The notes: generated from the sequence alone by a model not told the origin. Positions 16,756 to 25,874 are shown, numbered from the stretch's first letter. The stretch is 59,820 nucleotides of DNA from Chloroflexota bacterium (GCA_021786265.1 JAJYNP010000348.1:1-59820), one strand, 5' to 3'. A program made the numbers and translations.

Positions 16756-17609
16756 CGCAGAACGGCGGCGGGCTCCGCAAGCCCAACGAAATCGAGCTCG
16801 TCTTCGGCCGACGCGGGGCGCTTATCGGGATGCTTCACCTTCGGCCGCTGCCTGGGGCGCCCCGGTATCGGCCGGAGGAGGGCGTTGAGGCGGCGTTCGA
16901 ACAGGCGCTTCACGAGGCACGGCTCCTCGTCTCGGCCGGCTTCGACGGCCTGATCGTCGAGAACGGATGGGACATTCCGTTCGTACCGCCCGACCTCGTC
17001 GGGCACGAGACCACGGCCGCTATGGCCGTGATCCTGTCTCGGCTTCGCAGCGAGATCCGGGTGCCCATCGGCGTGAACTGTCTCGCGAACGCGGTTGACG
17101 CCTCGATTGCGATCGCGACCGCGGCCGGTGGCGCATTCGTTCGATCGAATCAGTGGGTCAATGCCTACGTCGCGAACGAGGGCTTCCTCAATGGGCGGGC
17201 CGGCGAGGTGAGCCGCTACCGCCATGCCATCGGCGCAGACGAGGTGCATGTCTGGGCTGACGTCCTCGTCAAGCTCGGGAGTCACGCGATCACCGCGGAC
17301 CGCTCTCTCGCTGAGCAGGTGCGCGACCTCGAGTGGTTCGATGCCGACGCGATCATCGTGACGGGGCGTCGTCTCGCCGACCCGCCCGTCGGGGACGATG
17401 TCGTGGAGGTTCGGGCGAGCACCGAGCTCGCCGTCGTCGTGGGTTCCGGGGTCAATGCCGACAACGTCGGGTCTCTCCTCTCGGTCGCCGACGGGGCGAT
17501 CGTCGGCAGCGCTCTCAAGGCGGGCGGTGTCTGGTGGGGCGAGATGTCTGCGGCGTCAGCCGAGGCGATCGCCCGGGCACGCGACACGGCCCTCGCTGTG
17601 CGCAGGTGA
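16752..17609 (+). CDS. BtpA/SgcQ-family TIM-barrel protein
   Basis: Protein of 285 residues of the BtpA family. Its marks are the N-terminal GALIGMLHLRPLPGAPRY, then GFDGLIVENGWDIPF, a central VPIGVNCLANAVDASIAIA, the segment VHVWADVLVKLGSHA, and a phosphate-binding-like C-terminus GSGVNADNVGSLLSVADGAI with IVGSALKAGG. The family includes the photosystem I factor BtpA of cyanobacteria and SgcQ of the enterobacterial sgc sugar operon. The barrel ending G-S-G-V-N plus V-G-S-x-x-K resembles phosphosugar enzymes. I infer an enzyme acting on a phosphorylated sugar or nucleoside. The ATG overlaps the previous stop by 4 bases (ATGA). Confidence 0.88.
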   Translation: MTQNGGGLRKPNEIELVFGRRGALIGMLHLRPLPGAPRYRPEEGVEAAFEQALHEARLLVSAGFDGLIVENGWDIPFVPPDLVGHETTAAMAVILSRLRSEIRVPIGVNCLANAVDASIAIATAAGGAFVRSNQWVNAYVANEGFLNGRAGEVSRYRHAIGADEVHVWADVLVKLGSHAITADRSLAEQVRDLEWFDADAIIVTGRRLADPPVGDDVVEVRASTELAVVVGSGVNADNVGSLLSVADGAIVGSALKAGGVWWGEMSAASAEAIARARDTALAVRR

Positions 17610-17622
17610 GGGTTGGGCGTTC

Positions 17623-18576
17623 ATGGGTAAGCAACTGAAGATCTTCTACGCGTCGGACATCCACGGCTCGGAGAAGGTCTTCCGCAAGTTCCTGAACGCG
17701 GCGCCGTTCTACAAGGCGGACGCCGTCATCTTCGGCGGCGATCTGACTGGCAAGGCCCTGGTGCCCCTTGTGGAGATTTCTCCTGCCCGCTTCACGGCGG
17801 CGGCGGCCGGGGTCGCCGGGGCGGTTGAAGGAGGCTCGGCGCTTGACACCCTCGAAGCGTCGATCCGAGCTCGCGGATCGTACCCGTACCGAACCACGCC
17901 TGAGGAGCTCGCGGCGATGAACGCCGATCCCGAGCTGGTTCGAGCGATCTTCCGGCGGGTCATGCGAGCCGGCGCCGAGCGTTGGGTCACGCTGGCCGAC
18001 GAGCGCTTGCGTGCTGCCGGCATTCCCGCGCTCATGATGCCCGGGAATGACGACGAGCCCGAGGTCAAGGAGATGCTCGCCCAGGGCGACTGGATCACCG
18101 ACGCCGAGGGCCGCTGCGTGGAGCTTGAGGGGTTTCAGGTAATCAGCTGGGGCTGGGCGACTGTCACGCCGTGGCATAGCCCACGCGAGGTCACTGAGGC
18201 GGGGATGGCCGCGGCGCTCGAACCGTTGGTGGGGCAACTGGATCTGAAGCGGCCCGTGATCTTCAACTTCCACGACCCCCCCAGCGAATCCGGGCTCGAT
18301 CTCGCATTCAAGATGACGTCCGACCTCAGGGTCGTGATGGCGGGCGGGCAGCCGGCGCTCGCGCCGGTCGGGAGTACCGCGGTCCGTGCGGTGATCGAGC
18401 GCATCCAGCCGATCCTTTCGTTGCACGGTCACATCCACGAGTCACGCGGGTTCACGAAGCTCGGCCGGAGCGTGGCCGTCAATCCCGGGAGTGCGTACAC
18501 CGATGGGACGCTCCAGGGTGTTCTCATCTCGCTGGACGACAAGAAGGTGCGCGGCCGGCAGCTCGTGACCGGTTGA
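17623..18576 (+). CDS. Calcineurin-like metallophosphoesterase
   Basis: Protein of 317 residues with the standard two-metal phosphoesterase motifs in order: YASDIHGS (D-x-H), FGGDLTGK (GD), MMPGNDDEP (G-N-D/H-D/E), FNFHDPPS (H) and LHGHIHES (G-H-x-H). A long insert between the second and third motifs (about residues 50-130) is helical. These enzymes hydrolyse phosphomono- or diesters. In this operon it could dephosphorylate or split an intermediate made by the kinase. It starts 13 bases after the BtpA gene and its stop overlaps the next gene (TTGA). Confidence 0.88.
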   Translation: MGKQLKIFYASDIHGSEKVFRKFLNAAPFYKADAVIFGGDLTGKALVPLVEISPARFTAAAAGVAGAVEGGSALDTLEASIRARGSYPYRTTPEELAAMNADPELVRAIFRRVMRAGAERWVTLADERLRAAGIPALMMPGNDDEPEVKEMLAQGDWITDAEGRCVELEGFQVISWGWATVTPWHSPREVTEAGMAAALEPLVGQLDLKRPVIFNFHDPPSESGLDLAFKMTSDLRVVMAGGQPALAPVGSTAVRAVIERIQPILSLHGHIHESRGFTKLGRSVAVNPGSAYTDGTLQGVLISLDDKKVRGRQLVTG

Positions 18577-19526
18577 GATCGGTGGACTCTTCCGTGGTCC
18601 CGGCTCGCGCCGCGCGGAGCGAAGGCAAGCCCCTGATCGCCGTCGTCGGGGACGCGGCGCTCGACATCTATCTCGCTCTCGAAAGTATGGTCGGCCCGGA
18701 CGAGAAGGTCACCGCGACGGACGGCGCGCGTTCGCTTGGCGGCACGGGAGCAAATGCCGCCGCGGCCGTTGCCCGGCTCGGCGGTCGTGCTCGCCTGCAC
18801 GCCGTTCTTGGCCGCGACGGCGCCGGAGACTGGATCTGGCGGGCGATCGCCGCCGCCGGCGTCGAAGTCGGCGGGGTGCAGCGGATCGCGGGTCGCTCGA
18901 CGATTGCGGTGATCGTGACGGCAGCGGGCCATCGCACGGTGATCGTCGATCGCGGCGTGGCAGATGAGGTGGTGCGGCTTGAGCTGCCGTCGATCATTCG
19001 TGGCGCAGCGCTCATCTACCTTTCTGCCGTTCCCATCGCGCTCGCGACGGCCGTGCTGACACACTCTCAGGTACCGGTCGTCGTTGGCATCGAGGCCCGG
19101 CAGGCGGAGGAGTTCGCGACAGTGGTCGGGCGGAAACACCTCGCGACGCTCCTCGGTCGAGCTGCCGCGACGATCACGAACGCGGCCGGAGCGGAGGCGC
19201 TGGCGACAATCCGGGCGCTCACGATGTCCGATGGACCACTCTCTGAGGTCCTGATCACGACGCGGGGCGCCGCAGGGTCGACGCTGCAGGTGCCCGGCAG
19301 ACCTGCGTTGGCGGTGCCTGCGCCCGTCGTTCAGGCCATCGACCCGACCGGTGCCGGGGACTGCTTCGCGGGCGCGTTCTGTCATTTCCTCGCCGCGGGA
19401 GAGAGCCTCGAACGAGCCACCAGACTTGCCACTGTCGCCGGGAGCCTCGCGACGACCAGGATTGGCGCGCAGGCATCATTGCCGACGGCGCAAGAGGTTC
19501 TCGCAGTGGCCGATGGTGAGCGGTGA
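18573..19526 (+). CDS. PfkB-family carbohydrate/nucleoside kinase
   Basis: Protein of 317 residues of the ribokinase family. The N-terminal substrate motif is SLGGTGANAAAAVARLGG and the C-terminal catalytic and anion-hole motif is IDPTGAGDCFAGAF, with the Asp base present. The family phosphorylates sugars, nucleosides and related alcohols. The TTG at 18573 overlaps the previous stop (TTGA); GTG codons at 18582 and 18594 are alternative starts. With the BtpA protein, phosphoesterase and a DeoR regulator, it suggests a sugar-containing intermediate. Confidence 0.88.
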   Translation: MRSVDSSVVPARAARSEGKPLIAVVGDAALDIYLALESMVGPDEKVTATDGARSLGGTGANAAAAVARLGGRARLHAVLGRDGAGDWIWRAIAAAGVEVGGVQRIAGRSTIAVIVTAAGHRTVIVDRGVADEVVRLELPSIIRGAALIYLSAVPIALATAVLTHSQVPVVVGIEARQAEEFATVVGRKHLATLLGRAAATITNAAGAEALATIRALTMSDGPLSEVLITTRGAAGSTLQVPGRPALAVPAPVVQAIDPTGAGDCFAGAFCHFLAAGESLERATRLATVAGSLATTRIGAQASLPTAQEVLAVADGER

Positions 19527-19773
19527 CGGGCGAAGCGGAAACTGGAGCCCTTGTCAAGCGACCGGCATGCGAGCTAGGCAGGTCCGGTTGCGAATCGTGT
19601 TCCATCAGTCGCCCCACCGACAAGGACACCTACGTGGCCTGCGAGACGGCCACGTACGACGACTACGCGCGGGCGTTCCCCGGCAGGGATCCCTCCGCCG
19701 TGTACTACTTCGCCAACAACTGGATCCATTTCCAGGTCCCGTCGCCGACCGCGGAGGAACTGAACCGGAAACC
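19523..19773 (+). pseudogene. Possible seventh operon gene, cut short by insertion-sequence debris
   Basis: GTG at 19523 overlaps the kinase stop as GTGA, the same spacing used elsewhere in this operon. About 84 codons follow, including a clearly protein-like stretch DDYARAFPGRDPSAVYYFAN and WIHFQVPSPT. I do not recognise the family. Just at the end of that stretch the sequence changes into direct repeats that look like insertion-sequence ends, and the frame then runs on through unnatural sequence. I read it as the intact start of a truncated gene. It could also be a relic of a deletion that brought a foreign gene end here. Confidence 0.35.
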
Positions 19774-19893
19774 ATCGGAACGGGTGTCCGGATTGGATCG
19801 GAACGGGTGTCCGAAAACCCTCGGAATCCGCAGTCCCGAGCCCGCGATGACGGGGAGATGTCTCCGAGGACACTCCGGTGAGATTGCACACAC
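19774..19893. mobile_element. Insertion-sequence end remnants (IS21-like repeats)
   Basis: ATCGGAACGGGTGTCCG occurs twice in direct orientation (19774-19790 and 19797-19813), period 23, followed by AAAACCCTCGGAATCCGCAG. Multiple short direct repeats of this kind with TGTCCG are typical of IS21-family ends. A second, different motif follows: TGTCTCC and GGACACT in inverted order near 19859-19876, then GTGAGATTGCACAC, which resembles another insertion-sequence terminus. No transposase is left. The naming of families is from memory of end patterns and needs a database comparison. Confidence 0.4.
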
Positions 19894-20127
19894 GTGCCCT
19901 CGACCCGTGTCAGGTACATCCCGTGCCCGCGCTCATGACCGTGCCGCCCACGACATGCCTGATCGCCCCCGATCTCTCGGACGCCGACGGCCCGCCGGGG
20001 GTGCCGCAGGCCTGCCGCGAGATCGTGGATCGACGCAACCCCCGATCCGCGATGGACACGGCGGCTATAGTCTGTCGAAGAAGGCAACCGATTCCCAGCC
20101 GACGTCCGCACTTCGAGGCGATCCTGC
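19894..20127. other. Intergenic region upstream of the PAS/EAL gene
   Basis: About 230 bases without a supported gene. The frames crossing it read as Arg/Pro/Thr-rich noise. A stop codon near 20067 in the frame of the following gene limits how far that gene can extend upstream. Confidence 0.4.
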
Positions 20128-22752
20128 TTGCGTCCCCGCGGCCACGCGACCCCGCACCAGGCTCCCCACACCCCCTCGGCCACGTCTCCACGGCCGCCCG
20201 TCTCGGCAACGCTGCCACCCGAGGCCGTCGCCGCCCTCGTCCTGACGCACGTCCACGACGGCGTCTTCGCCACTGATCTCGACAACCGGATCACGTTCTG
20301 GGGCCCCTCGGCCGCGCGCCTCTTCGGGTACTCCGGGTCTGAGGCCCTTGGACGCCCATTCGGCGAGTTGCTTCCCTTTCGAATCGATCGGGGCCAGGCG
20401 CAGAAGGATCTCCTCGCGGCGCTGGCAGACGGCCGGCCCTGGCGCGGCGAAGGGAGCGTCCGGCTGCGAGACGGCCGCGAGATCTGGATCGAGTCGACCG
20501 TCAACCCCATCACGGTCGACGGCCGCGTCATCGGTGGCGTGTCCGTCAGCCGGGACATGACCGCCTCGCGTGCCGAGGTCCAGGCGCGAGCGGCCGCGGA
20601 TCGCGCACGGCGAGCTCTCAGTGCGCTCAATCGCGTTCTCGTCCGGACCTCCGATGAAGTCACCCTGCTCGACGAGGTGTGCCGGATCGTGGTCGAGGCG
20701 GGAGGGTATCGGCTTGCCTGGGTGGGGTACGCGGAGGACGATGCGGCGTGCACCGTCCGCCCGATGGCCTCGGCGGGCCTGGACGCCGGTTATCTCGCGA
20801 GCGCACGGATCACCTGGGCCGACGAGCCCCACGGTCGCGGTCCCGCCGGGACGGCACTCCGGTCCCGGGGCCCGTCGGTGCTCCGCAACGTGCAGGATCC
20901 GGCCTTCGAGCCGTGGCTCGACGAGGCGCGACGGCGTGGCTTCGCGTCCGTCGCCGCGCTCCCGCTGACCTCCGGCGAGCGCGCCTTCGGCGTGCTCTGC
21001 GTCTACGCCGCCGAACTGGACGCATTCGGCGCGGACGAGCTCGACCTGCTGGTCGAGATGGCCAGCGACCTCGCCTACGGCATCACCGCCCGGCGCACGC
21101 AGGTGGCGCACGAGCAGGCGGTGGAGGCGACGCGGGCGTCCGAGGCGCGCTACCGGACGGTGGTGGACGCCCTGGCCGAAGGCGTCACGGTGCACGACGC
21201 GGACGGCACCCTGATCGCGGCCAACCGGGCGGCGCGGGCGATCCTGGGGTGGCGGACCAGCGGGGCGCTCCCGTCCCGCCTGCCCCCGGAGGCGATCCAC
21301 GAGGACGGCACGCCGTTTCCCCCCGCCGAATACCCAGCGCTGGCCACCCTGCGCACCGGGCGAGCCCGCCGTAACGTGATCCTGGGCCTCCGTCGACGCG
21401 GCGGTCGCGTCCGGTGGCTTGCTATCCACACGGAGCCACTCAGGTTGGACGACGGCCGGCGCGGGGTCGTCTCGTCGTTCGAGGACGTCACCCGTTACCG
21501 GACCGCCCGAGCCGAGCAGCTCCTCGAGGTCCGTCTCCGGGCGGCCCTCTCCGACGCCGTCCACGGCATGGTGCCCGGGGATTCCCTCCAGGCCAGCGCA
21601 CAGGCGATCTGCGACCAGGTCGCGACGCTGCCCGGGATCGACTTCGTCGGCGTTGGCGCCTTCCTTGGCCCGGACGAGATCCTGATCCTGGCGGGCCACG
21701 TGCCACCGGAGATACAGGGCCTGGCAGGAACCCGCCTCCCGCCGGAAGATGCGCGGCTCCTGGAGGAACGGACCGCGCAGGGGCCCTGGGCCCAGTACGC
21801 ACGCGAGCTCGCGGGGGTCGGCGCCTGGGGTCAGATCCTGGGCAGCGCCGGCATCGAGGCGATCGCCGTCGGGCCCATCGGGCACGGGCAGCATGTCGAC
21901 GGGGTGCTCGTCATCGGCACCTGTGACCGGGAGTTCGCCCGCACCCTGGTCGAGAAGCTGCCGGCGGTGGTGGCCTTCAGCACGACCTCGAGCGCCCTGC
22001 TGGCCGCGCGCATGCATGCGCAGCGCGAGGAGATCGAGCGGCGCCGTGCCCTCGAGCACGTCCTGGCCGTCGGGGCGTTTCACCCCGTCTTTCAACCCCT
22101 CGTCGACCTCGAGTCGCGGGAGGTCGTGGGCTACGAAGCGCTCACCCGCTTCGAGTCCGGTCGCCGCCCCGACCTGTGCTTTCACGATGCCTGGTCCGTG
22201 GGCCTGGGGCCGGATCTCGAGCTGGCCACGCTGGGGAGCGCCATCGAGGCCGCGCGCCGCCTCCCCGCCGGGCGATGGCTCGACCTCAACATCTCGCCCC
22301 GGCTCCTGCTCGACCCGGACCGGATCCGGGAGCGCCTCCTGGAGGCCGGTCGCCCGCTGGTGATCGAGGTGACCGAGCACGAGGCTGTGGCGGACTACGG
22401 CGCCCTCCGCGAGGCGGTCCGGACGCTGGGTCACGACCTGCGCCTTGCGGTGGACGACGCGGGCGCGGGGGTGGCGAACTTCGGCCACATCGTGGAGCTC
22501 CGGCCAGACTTCGTGAAGCTCGACATCAGCCTCATCCGCCGGGTCAACGCGAATCTGGGGCGTCAGGCGCTCGTGGTCGCCATGCGCCAGTTCGCCCGCA
22601 GCGCCGGCTGCCGGCTGATCGCCGAGGGGATCGAGACCGAGCTCGAGGCCGCTACGCTCGCCGGGCTCGGCGTGGAGTTCGGCCAGGGCTACCTGTTCGG
22701 CCGGCCCGAACCGCTCGAGCTGATCCTCGCGGCAAACGACCCGCGGCCCTGA
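20128..22752 (+). CDS. PAS-GAF-PAS-GAF-EAL cyclic-di-GMP phosphodiesterase
   Basis: Soluble protein of 874 residues. From the N-terminus: a PAS domain (about 35-145), a GAF domain (150-305), a second PAS (325-450), a second GAF-like segment (455-620) and an EAL domain (635-870). The EAL motifs are present: YEALTRF, NISP, EVTEHE, DDAGAG, KLDISL, EGIETE and a final QGYLFGRP. The loop usually written DDFGTG reads DDAGAG but keeps both metal-binding Asp, so hydrolysis of c-di-GMP is likely. No membrane segment is seen. The start is TTG at 20128; no ATG or GTG lies between the upstream stop and the PAS domain, so the N-terminus is uncertain. It is followed by a cyclase. Confidence 0.9.
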   Translation: MRPRGHATPHQAPHTPSATSPRPPVSATLPPEAVAALVLTHVHDGVFATDLDNRITFWGPSAARLFGYSGSEALGRPFGELLPFRIDRGQAQKDLLAALADGRPWRGEGSVRLRDGREIWIESTVNPITVDGRVIGGVSVSRDMTASRAEVQARAAADRARRALSALNRVLVRTSDEVTLLDEVCRIVVEAGGYRLAWVGYAEDDAACTVRPMASAGLDAGYLASARITWADEPHGRGPAGTALRSRGPSVLRNVQDPAFEPWLDEARRRGFASVAALPLTSGERAFGVLCVYAAELDAFGADELDLLVEMASDLAYGITARRTQVAHEQAVEATRASEARYRTVVDALAEGVTVHDADGTLIAANRAARAILGWRTSGALPSRLPPEAIHEDGTPFPPAEYPALATLRTGRARRNVILGLRRRGGRVRWLAIHTEPLRLDDGRRGVVSSFEDVTRYRTARAEQLLEVRLRAALSDAVHGMVPGDSLQASAQAICDQVATLPGIDFVGVGAFLGPDEILILAGHVPPEIQGLAGTRLPPEDARLLEERTAQGPWAQYARELAGVGAWGQILGSAGIEAIAVGPIGHGQHVDGVLVIGTCDREFARTLVEKLPAVVAFSTTSSALLAARMHAQREEIERRRALEHVLAVGAFHPVFQPLVDLESREVVGYEALTRFESGRRPDLCFHDAWSVGLGPDLELATLGSAIEAARRLPAGRWLDLNISPRLLLDPDRIRERLLEAGRPLVIEVTEHEAVADYGALREAVRTLGHDLRLAVDDAGAGVANFGHIVELRPDFVKLDISLIRRVNANLGRQALVVAMRQFARSAGCRLIAEGIETELEAATLAGLGVEFGQGYLFGRPEPLELILAANDPRP

Positions 22753-22990
22753 CGCGAGGCGCGGCCCGGTGTCGGTGGGCGCACCGCCCGTGGACCCGCC
22801 GCGCGACGGCCGTGGCCGAGATCCGCGCAAGAGCCCCGCGCAAGAGCCCCGCGCAAGAGGCCCCCTGACTTCTGGTGGATTCCTCGCGCCGCTGCCGTCA
22901 TGAAGACTGGCGGCCGAAGGAGAACCGCGCTATGAGGTCCGTGGGCGCACCCTCGCGCGCCATCGTAATGGTCCATGCGGGGGATCCGCG

Positions 22991-24223
22991 GTGATGCCGA
23001 TGGACGGCCAATCGACCGCGCTCCCCCGGTGGCTGGCCTTCCGTGTGGGCGCCATCGTGATCGCGGGGGCAGTCGCGCTCGCCTCGGTCACGCTGCTCGT
23101 GCCCGCCGATCCCCGCATCGGAGCGGCGTGGTCGAGCGTGATCGGCGGACACGCCACGTTGCTGGGCGTGCTGTTCTGGGGCGCGCTCACGCTGGTCGCG
23201 AGCGGCGTCAGCGCGGAGCTGCCGGAGGGGACCCGTCTCGTCTGGTTGCTGGCGCCCATGGTGACCACCATGAGCCTGGGCGGGCCGCTGGTGGCCGGCT
23301 GGGTGGCTGCGCTGGCCACCACGGAACCCCGCGAGCTGCGAGGCGGCGTGCCATGGTACGGGGTGCTCAACAACCACGCGGCCTTCGTGATCTCCGCGAT
23401 CCTGGGGGCCGCCACCATCAGCCTGGGACGATCGATCCTGGCCGGCCTCGGCCCTGGCGGGCCTTTGGGCGATCTCCTGGCGACACTGGCCGGTGGACTC
23501 GTCTTCGAGTGCTCGAACCTGGCGCTGACCCTGGCCACGGTGCGCACCGGGCGCTGGCGGCTGGTGCTCGCCGCGCTGCTGTCGCGCTCGTACCTGGCGG
23601 CCGAGGGCGCCCAGGTGGCGGTGGGCTGGCTGATGGCCCAGACCTACACCCACACGGCCTGGTGGACCCCGCTCGTCTTCCTCCTGCCCGCCCTGCTGGC
23701 CTGGCAGGCGTTCGACCGCGATCGGCTGCGCTGGGTCGCCGGGCACGACGTGCTGACCGACCTGGCGAACCGCCGCGAGTTCGGGGCGCGCCTGGCGGAC
23801 ACGGTGGCCGAGGCCCGCAAGGGGTTGCGGCCGAGTGTCCTGCTGATCGTCGACCTCGATGGCTTCAAGTCGGTCAACGACCGGCTGGGGCACGCCGCCG
23901 GCGACGCGGTCCTGCGTGCGGTCGCCGAGCGGCTGCGTGCCGCCACCCGCCCCGAGGATCATGTCGCGCGCATCGGTGGCGACGAGTTCGCGGTCATCCT
24001 CTCGGGCGTCCCCCGTAACGCCGCATCCCCCCTCGTGGGGCGTCTGCGGGCCGCACTCACGGCGCCGATACCCTTCGATGGCACCACCGTGTCGGTCGGC
24101 GCGTCGATCGGGATCGCAGGAGTCGACGACCGACCGCCCGACCCGGCGGACCTGCTGCGGCAGGCCGACCTGGCCATGCTCGAGGCCAAGGGTCGCCGTC
24201 ACGAGGGCCCGGGGCCCGCGTGA
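22991..24223 (+). CDS. Membrane GGDEF diguanylate cyclase
   Basis: Protein of 410 residues. About six to seven hydrophobic segments (residues 15-240) form an N-terminal membrane sensor. A cytoplasmic GGDEF domain (about 250-405) follows, with HDVLTDLANRREF, DLDGFKSVNDRLGH and an intact RIGGDEFAVI. An RxxD inhibitory site (RPED) sits exactly five residues before GGDEF, so product inhibition is expected. It makes c-di-GMP from two GTP. The start is GTG at 22991, with ATG at 22994 and 23000 as alternatives. It lies 238 bases behind the EAL protein on the same strand, giving a synthesis/breakdown pair. Confidence 0.92.
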   Translation: MMPMDGQSTALPRWLAFRVGAIVIAGAVALASVTLLVPADPRIGAAWSSVIGGHATLLGVLFWGALTLVASGVSAELPEGTRLVWLLAPMVTTMSLGGPLVAGWVAALATTEPRELRGGVPWYGVLNNHAAFVISAILGAATISLGRSILAGLGPGGPLGDLLATLAGGLVFECSNLALTLATVRTGRWRLVLAALLSRSYLAAEGAQVAVGWLMAQTYTHTAWWTPLVFLLPALLAWQAFDRDRLRWVAGHDVLTDLANRREFGARLADTVAEARKGLRPSVLLIVDLDGFKSVNDRLGHAAGDAVLRAVAERLRAATRPEDHVARIGGDEFAVILSGVPRNAASPLVGRLRAALTAPIPFDGTTVSVGASIGIAGVDDRPPDPADLLRQADLAMLEAKGRRHEGPGPA

Positions 24224-24233
24224 CCCAGCGCCT

Positions 24234-25514
24234 TCAGCGTGCGAGGCCGAACGCCCCGAGCGTGCTCCAGACGCCCATCGCGAGCAGCCCCAGCGTCACT
24301 GCCCAGGAGATCGCAGTCCGTACCGGCCCGTTGGCCAGCGCTCCGAGGACCGCCTGATCGCCCGAGAGGCGAACCAGGAAGGCCAGCGGGATCGCGAGCA
24401 CCACCACGTTCAGGATCATCGCGTCGATGACCACCGTGATCAGGTCGCGAGCGAGGAGGGCGACGAGGGCGGCGGGCACCACCTCGAGCAGGTACAGCGC
24501 GTAGAACAGCGGCGCCCGGCGCACCGAGAGGTTCAGGCTGTGCGGCCAGCGGAAGAGTTCCGCCCAGGCCCATGCTGAGCTCAGCGAGATCACGACCGCC
24601 GCGAGCAGCCCCGCCCCGACCATGCCCACCGCGATGAGCACCGCCGGCGCACCGGTGGCGAGCCGCTCGAGACCCGCCGGCAGGGCTCCCAGGGTGTGGC
24701 CCACCCCGCTGGCCGGGCCGCTCATGGCCGCCGCCGCGGCGATCACGACGGCGGCCATGAGCAGCTCGCTGGCGATCGCGCCCACGAGCGTCTCCGTGCG
24801 GGCGGCGCGGAGGTCCTCCACCCGCAGCCCCTTGTCGACCGTGGCGGCCTGCTGGTAGAAGAGCATCCAGGGCATGATCACCGCGCCGACGGTCGCCACC
24901 ACGAGATCGAGATAGGCGCGGCTTCCCACCGGCTGCGTGAACGACAGGCCGCCGAGAACCGCCGCCGGGTCCGGATGCACCGTGAGCGCCAGGACGACGA
25001 ACGTGAACAGGGCGATCGAGAGGGCGAGGGCGACGCGCTCGAACCGGCGGTAGCTGGCGGTCAGCACCATCAGCGAGTGGAACAGGAGTGCAAGGGCCAC
25101 GGCGAGCCACGCCGGCACCCCCAGGATCGAGGCGCCGAGCACGATGCCGGCGAACTCCGCCACGTAGGCCAGCAGGTCGATGGCCGCCATCGAGATGACC
25201 GCGACGGCCGCCCAGCCGAAGCCGTACCGCTCCCGCAGCAGCTCCGCGTGCCCCAGTCCGGTGACCACCCCGAGGCGCGCCGTCATCTCCTGGACGAGAT
25301 AGAGCACCGGGATCAGCAGCACGAGGGGCAGCAGGAGCGCGTACCCGAACTCGGTGCCGGCCTTCGCCGCGGTCAGGACGCTGGGCGCGTCGACGTCGGC
25401 GAGCATGACGACCCAGGCCGGACCGAGCACGCGGAGCCAGCCGCGCATGTCCAGGCGCCGAATGCCGACCGCGCCCAACCGAACGGCCGAGCGCGCCAGC
25501 GACGCGCCGGTCAC
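24234..25514 (-). CDS. NRAMP-superfamily divalent metal transporter, atypical metal site
   Basis: Protein of 426 residues with about 11 membrane segments. The first conserved block reads GPAWVVMLADVDAPSVLTAA, where a classic Nramp has D-P-G-N. The TM6 block reads IMPWMLFYQQAATVDKG, where classic proteins have an A-x-x-M-P-H motif. These departures place it with the Nramp-related proteins proposed to carry Mg or other ions rather than Mn/Fe. That assignment is inference. It ends only 10 bases from the convergent cyclase gene. No metal-sensing riboswitch could be recognised upstream. Confidence 0.85.
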   Translation of the reverse strand: MTGASLARSAVRLGAVGIRRLDMRGWLRVLGPAWVVMLADVDAPSVLTAAKAGTEFGYALLLPLVLLIPVLYLVQEMTARLGVVTGLGHAELLRERYGFGWAAVAVISMAAIDLLAYVAEFAGIVLGASILGVPAWLAVALALLFHSLMVLTASYRRFERVALALSIALFTFVVLALTVHPDPAAVLGGLSFTQPVGSRAYLDLVVATVGAVIMPWMLFYQQAATVDKGLRVEDLRAARTETLVGAIASELLMAAVVIAAAAAMSGPASGVGHTLGALPAGLERLATGAPAVLIAVGMVGAGLLAAVVISLSSAWAWAELFRWPHSLNLSVRRAPLFYALYLLEVVPAALVALLARDLITVVIDAMILNVVVLAIPLAFLVRLSGDQAVLGALANGPVRTAISWAVTLGLLAMGVWSTLGAFGLAR

Positions 25515-25874
25515 CGGAGGATCAGGTGTGTGGTGTGCACCCGTGCAGTGAACCGCCCGGCCGCCGGTTGTCGGGAGGGCCGATGGTCCCGTCCTTCCCG
25601 GGATATCCGACCTGCCGACTCAGGATTGGGCCCCGCGGCCGCCGGGCTGGTGCCCCGACGGGCGGCACGGCCAGGCACGACCGCGGGCGCCGGCACGAGC
25701 GGGCGCGGACCCACCGTCCACAGGCGCGGACCCACCGGCTTGACGGCGCCGCCGCCGGCCGGGTAGCGTCGATGCATCGTCAGGATCGGAAGCTCCCCGC
25801 AGCAAGACGGCCGAGAGACCGACGGTCTTCCCGCCACCGGCCCTCGGCCGCCTCGCGCGCCCGTCCAGCAGGGG
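25515..25874. other. Divergent intergenic region
   Basis: 360 bases between the leftward transporter and the rightward glycerophosphodiesterase. A 14-base direct repeat GCGCGGACCCACCG occurs twice around 25706-25737. No promoter pair is clear. Confidence 0.35.

Noticed and set aside
20065..22830. A 921-codon open frame on the minus strand opposite the PAS/EAL gene
   Set aside because: It is a mirror of the real gene in a GC-rich codon pattern, with no domain signal and a composition rich in Arg, Gly and Pro.
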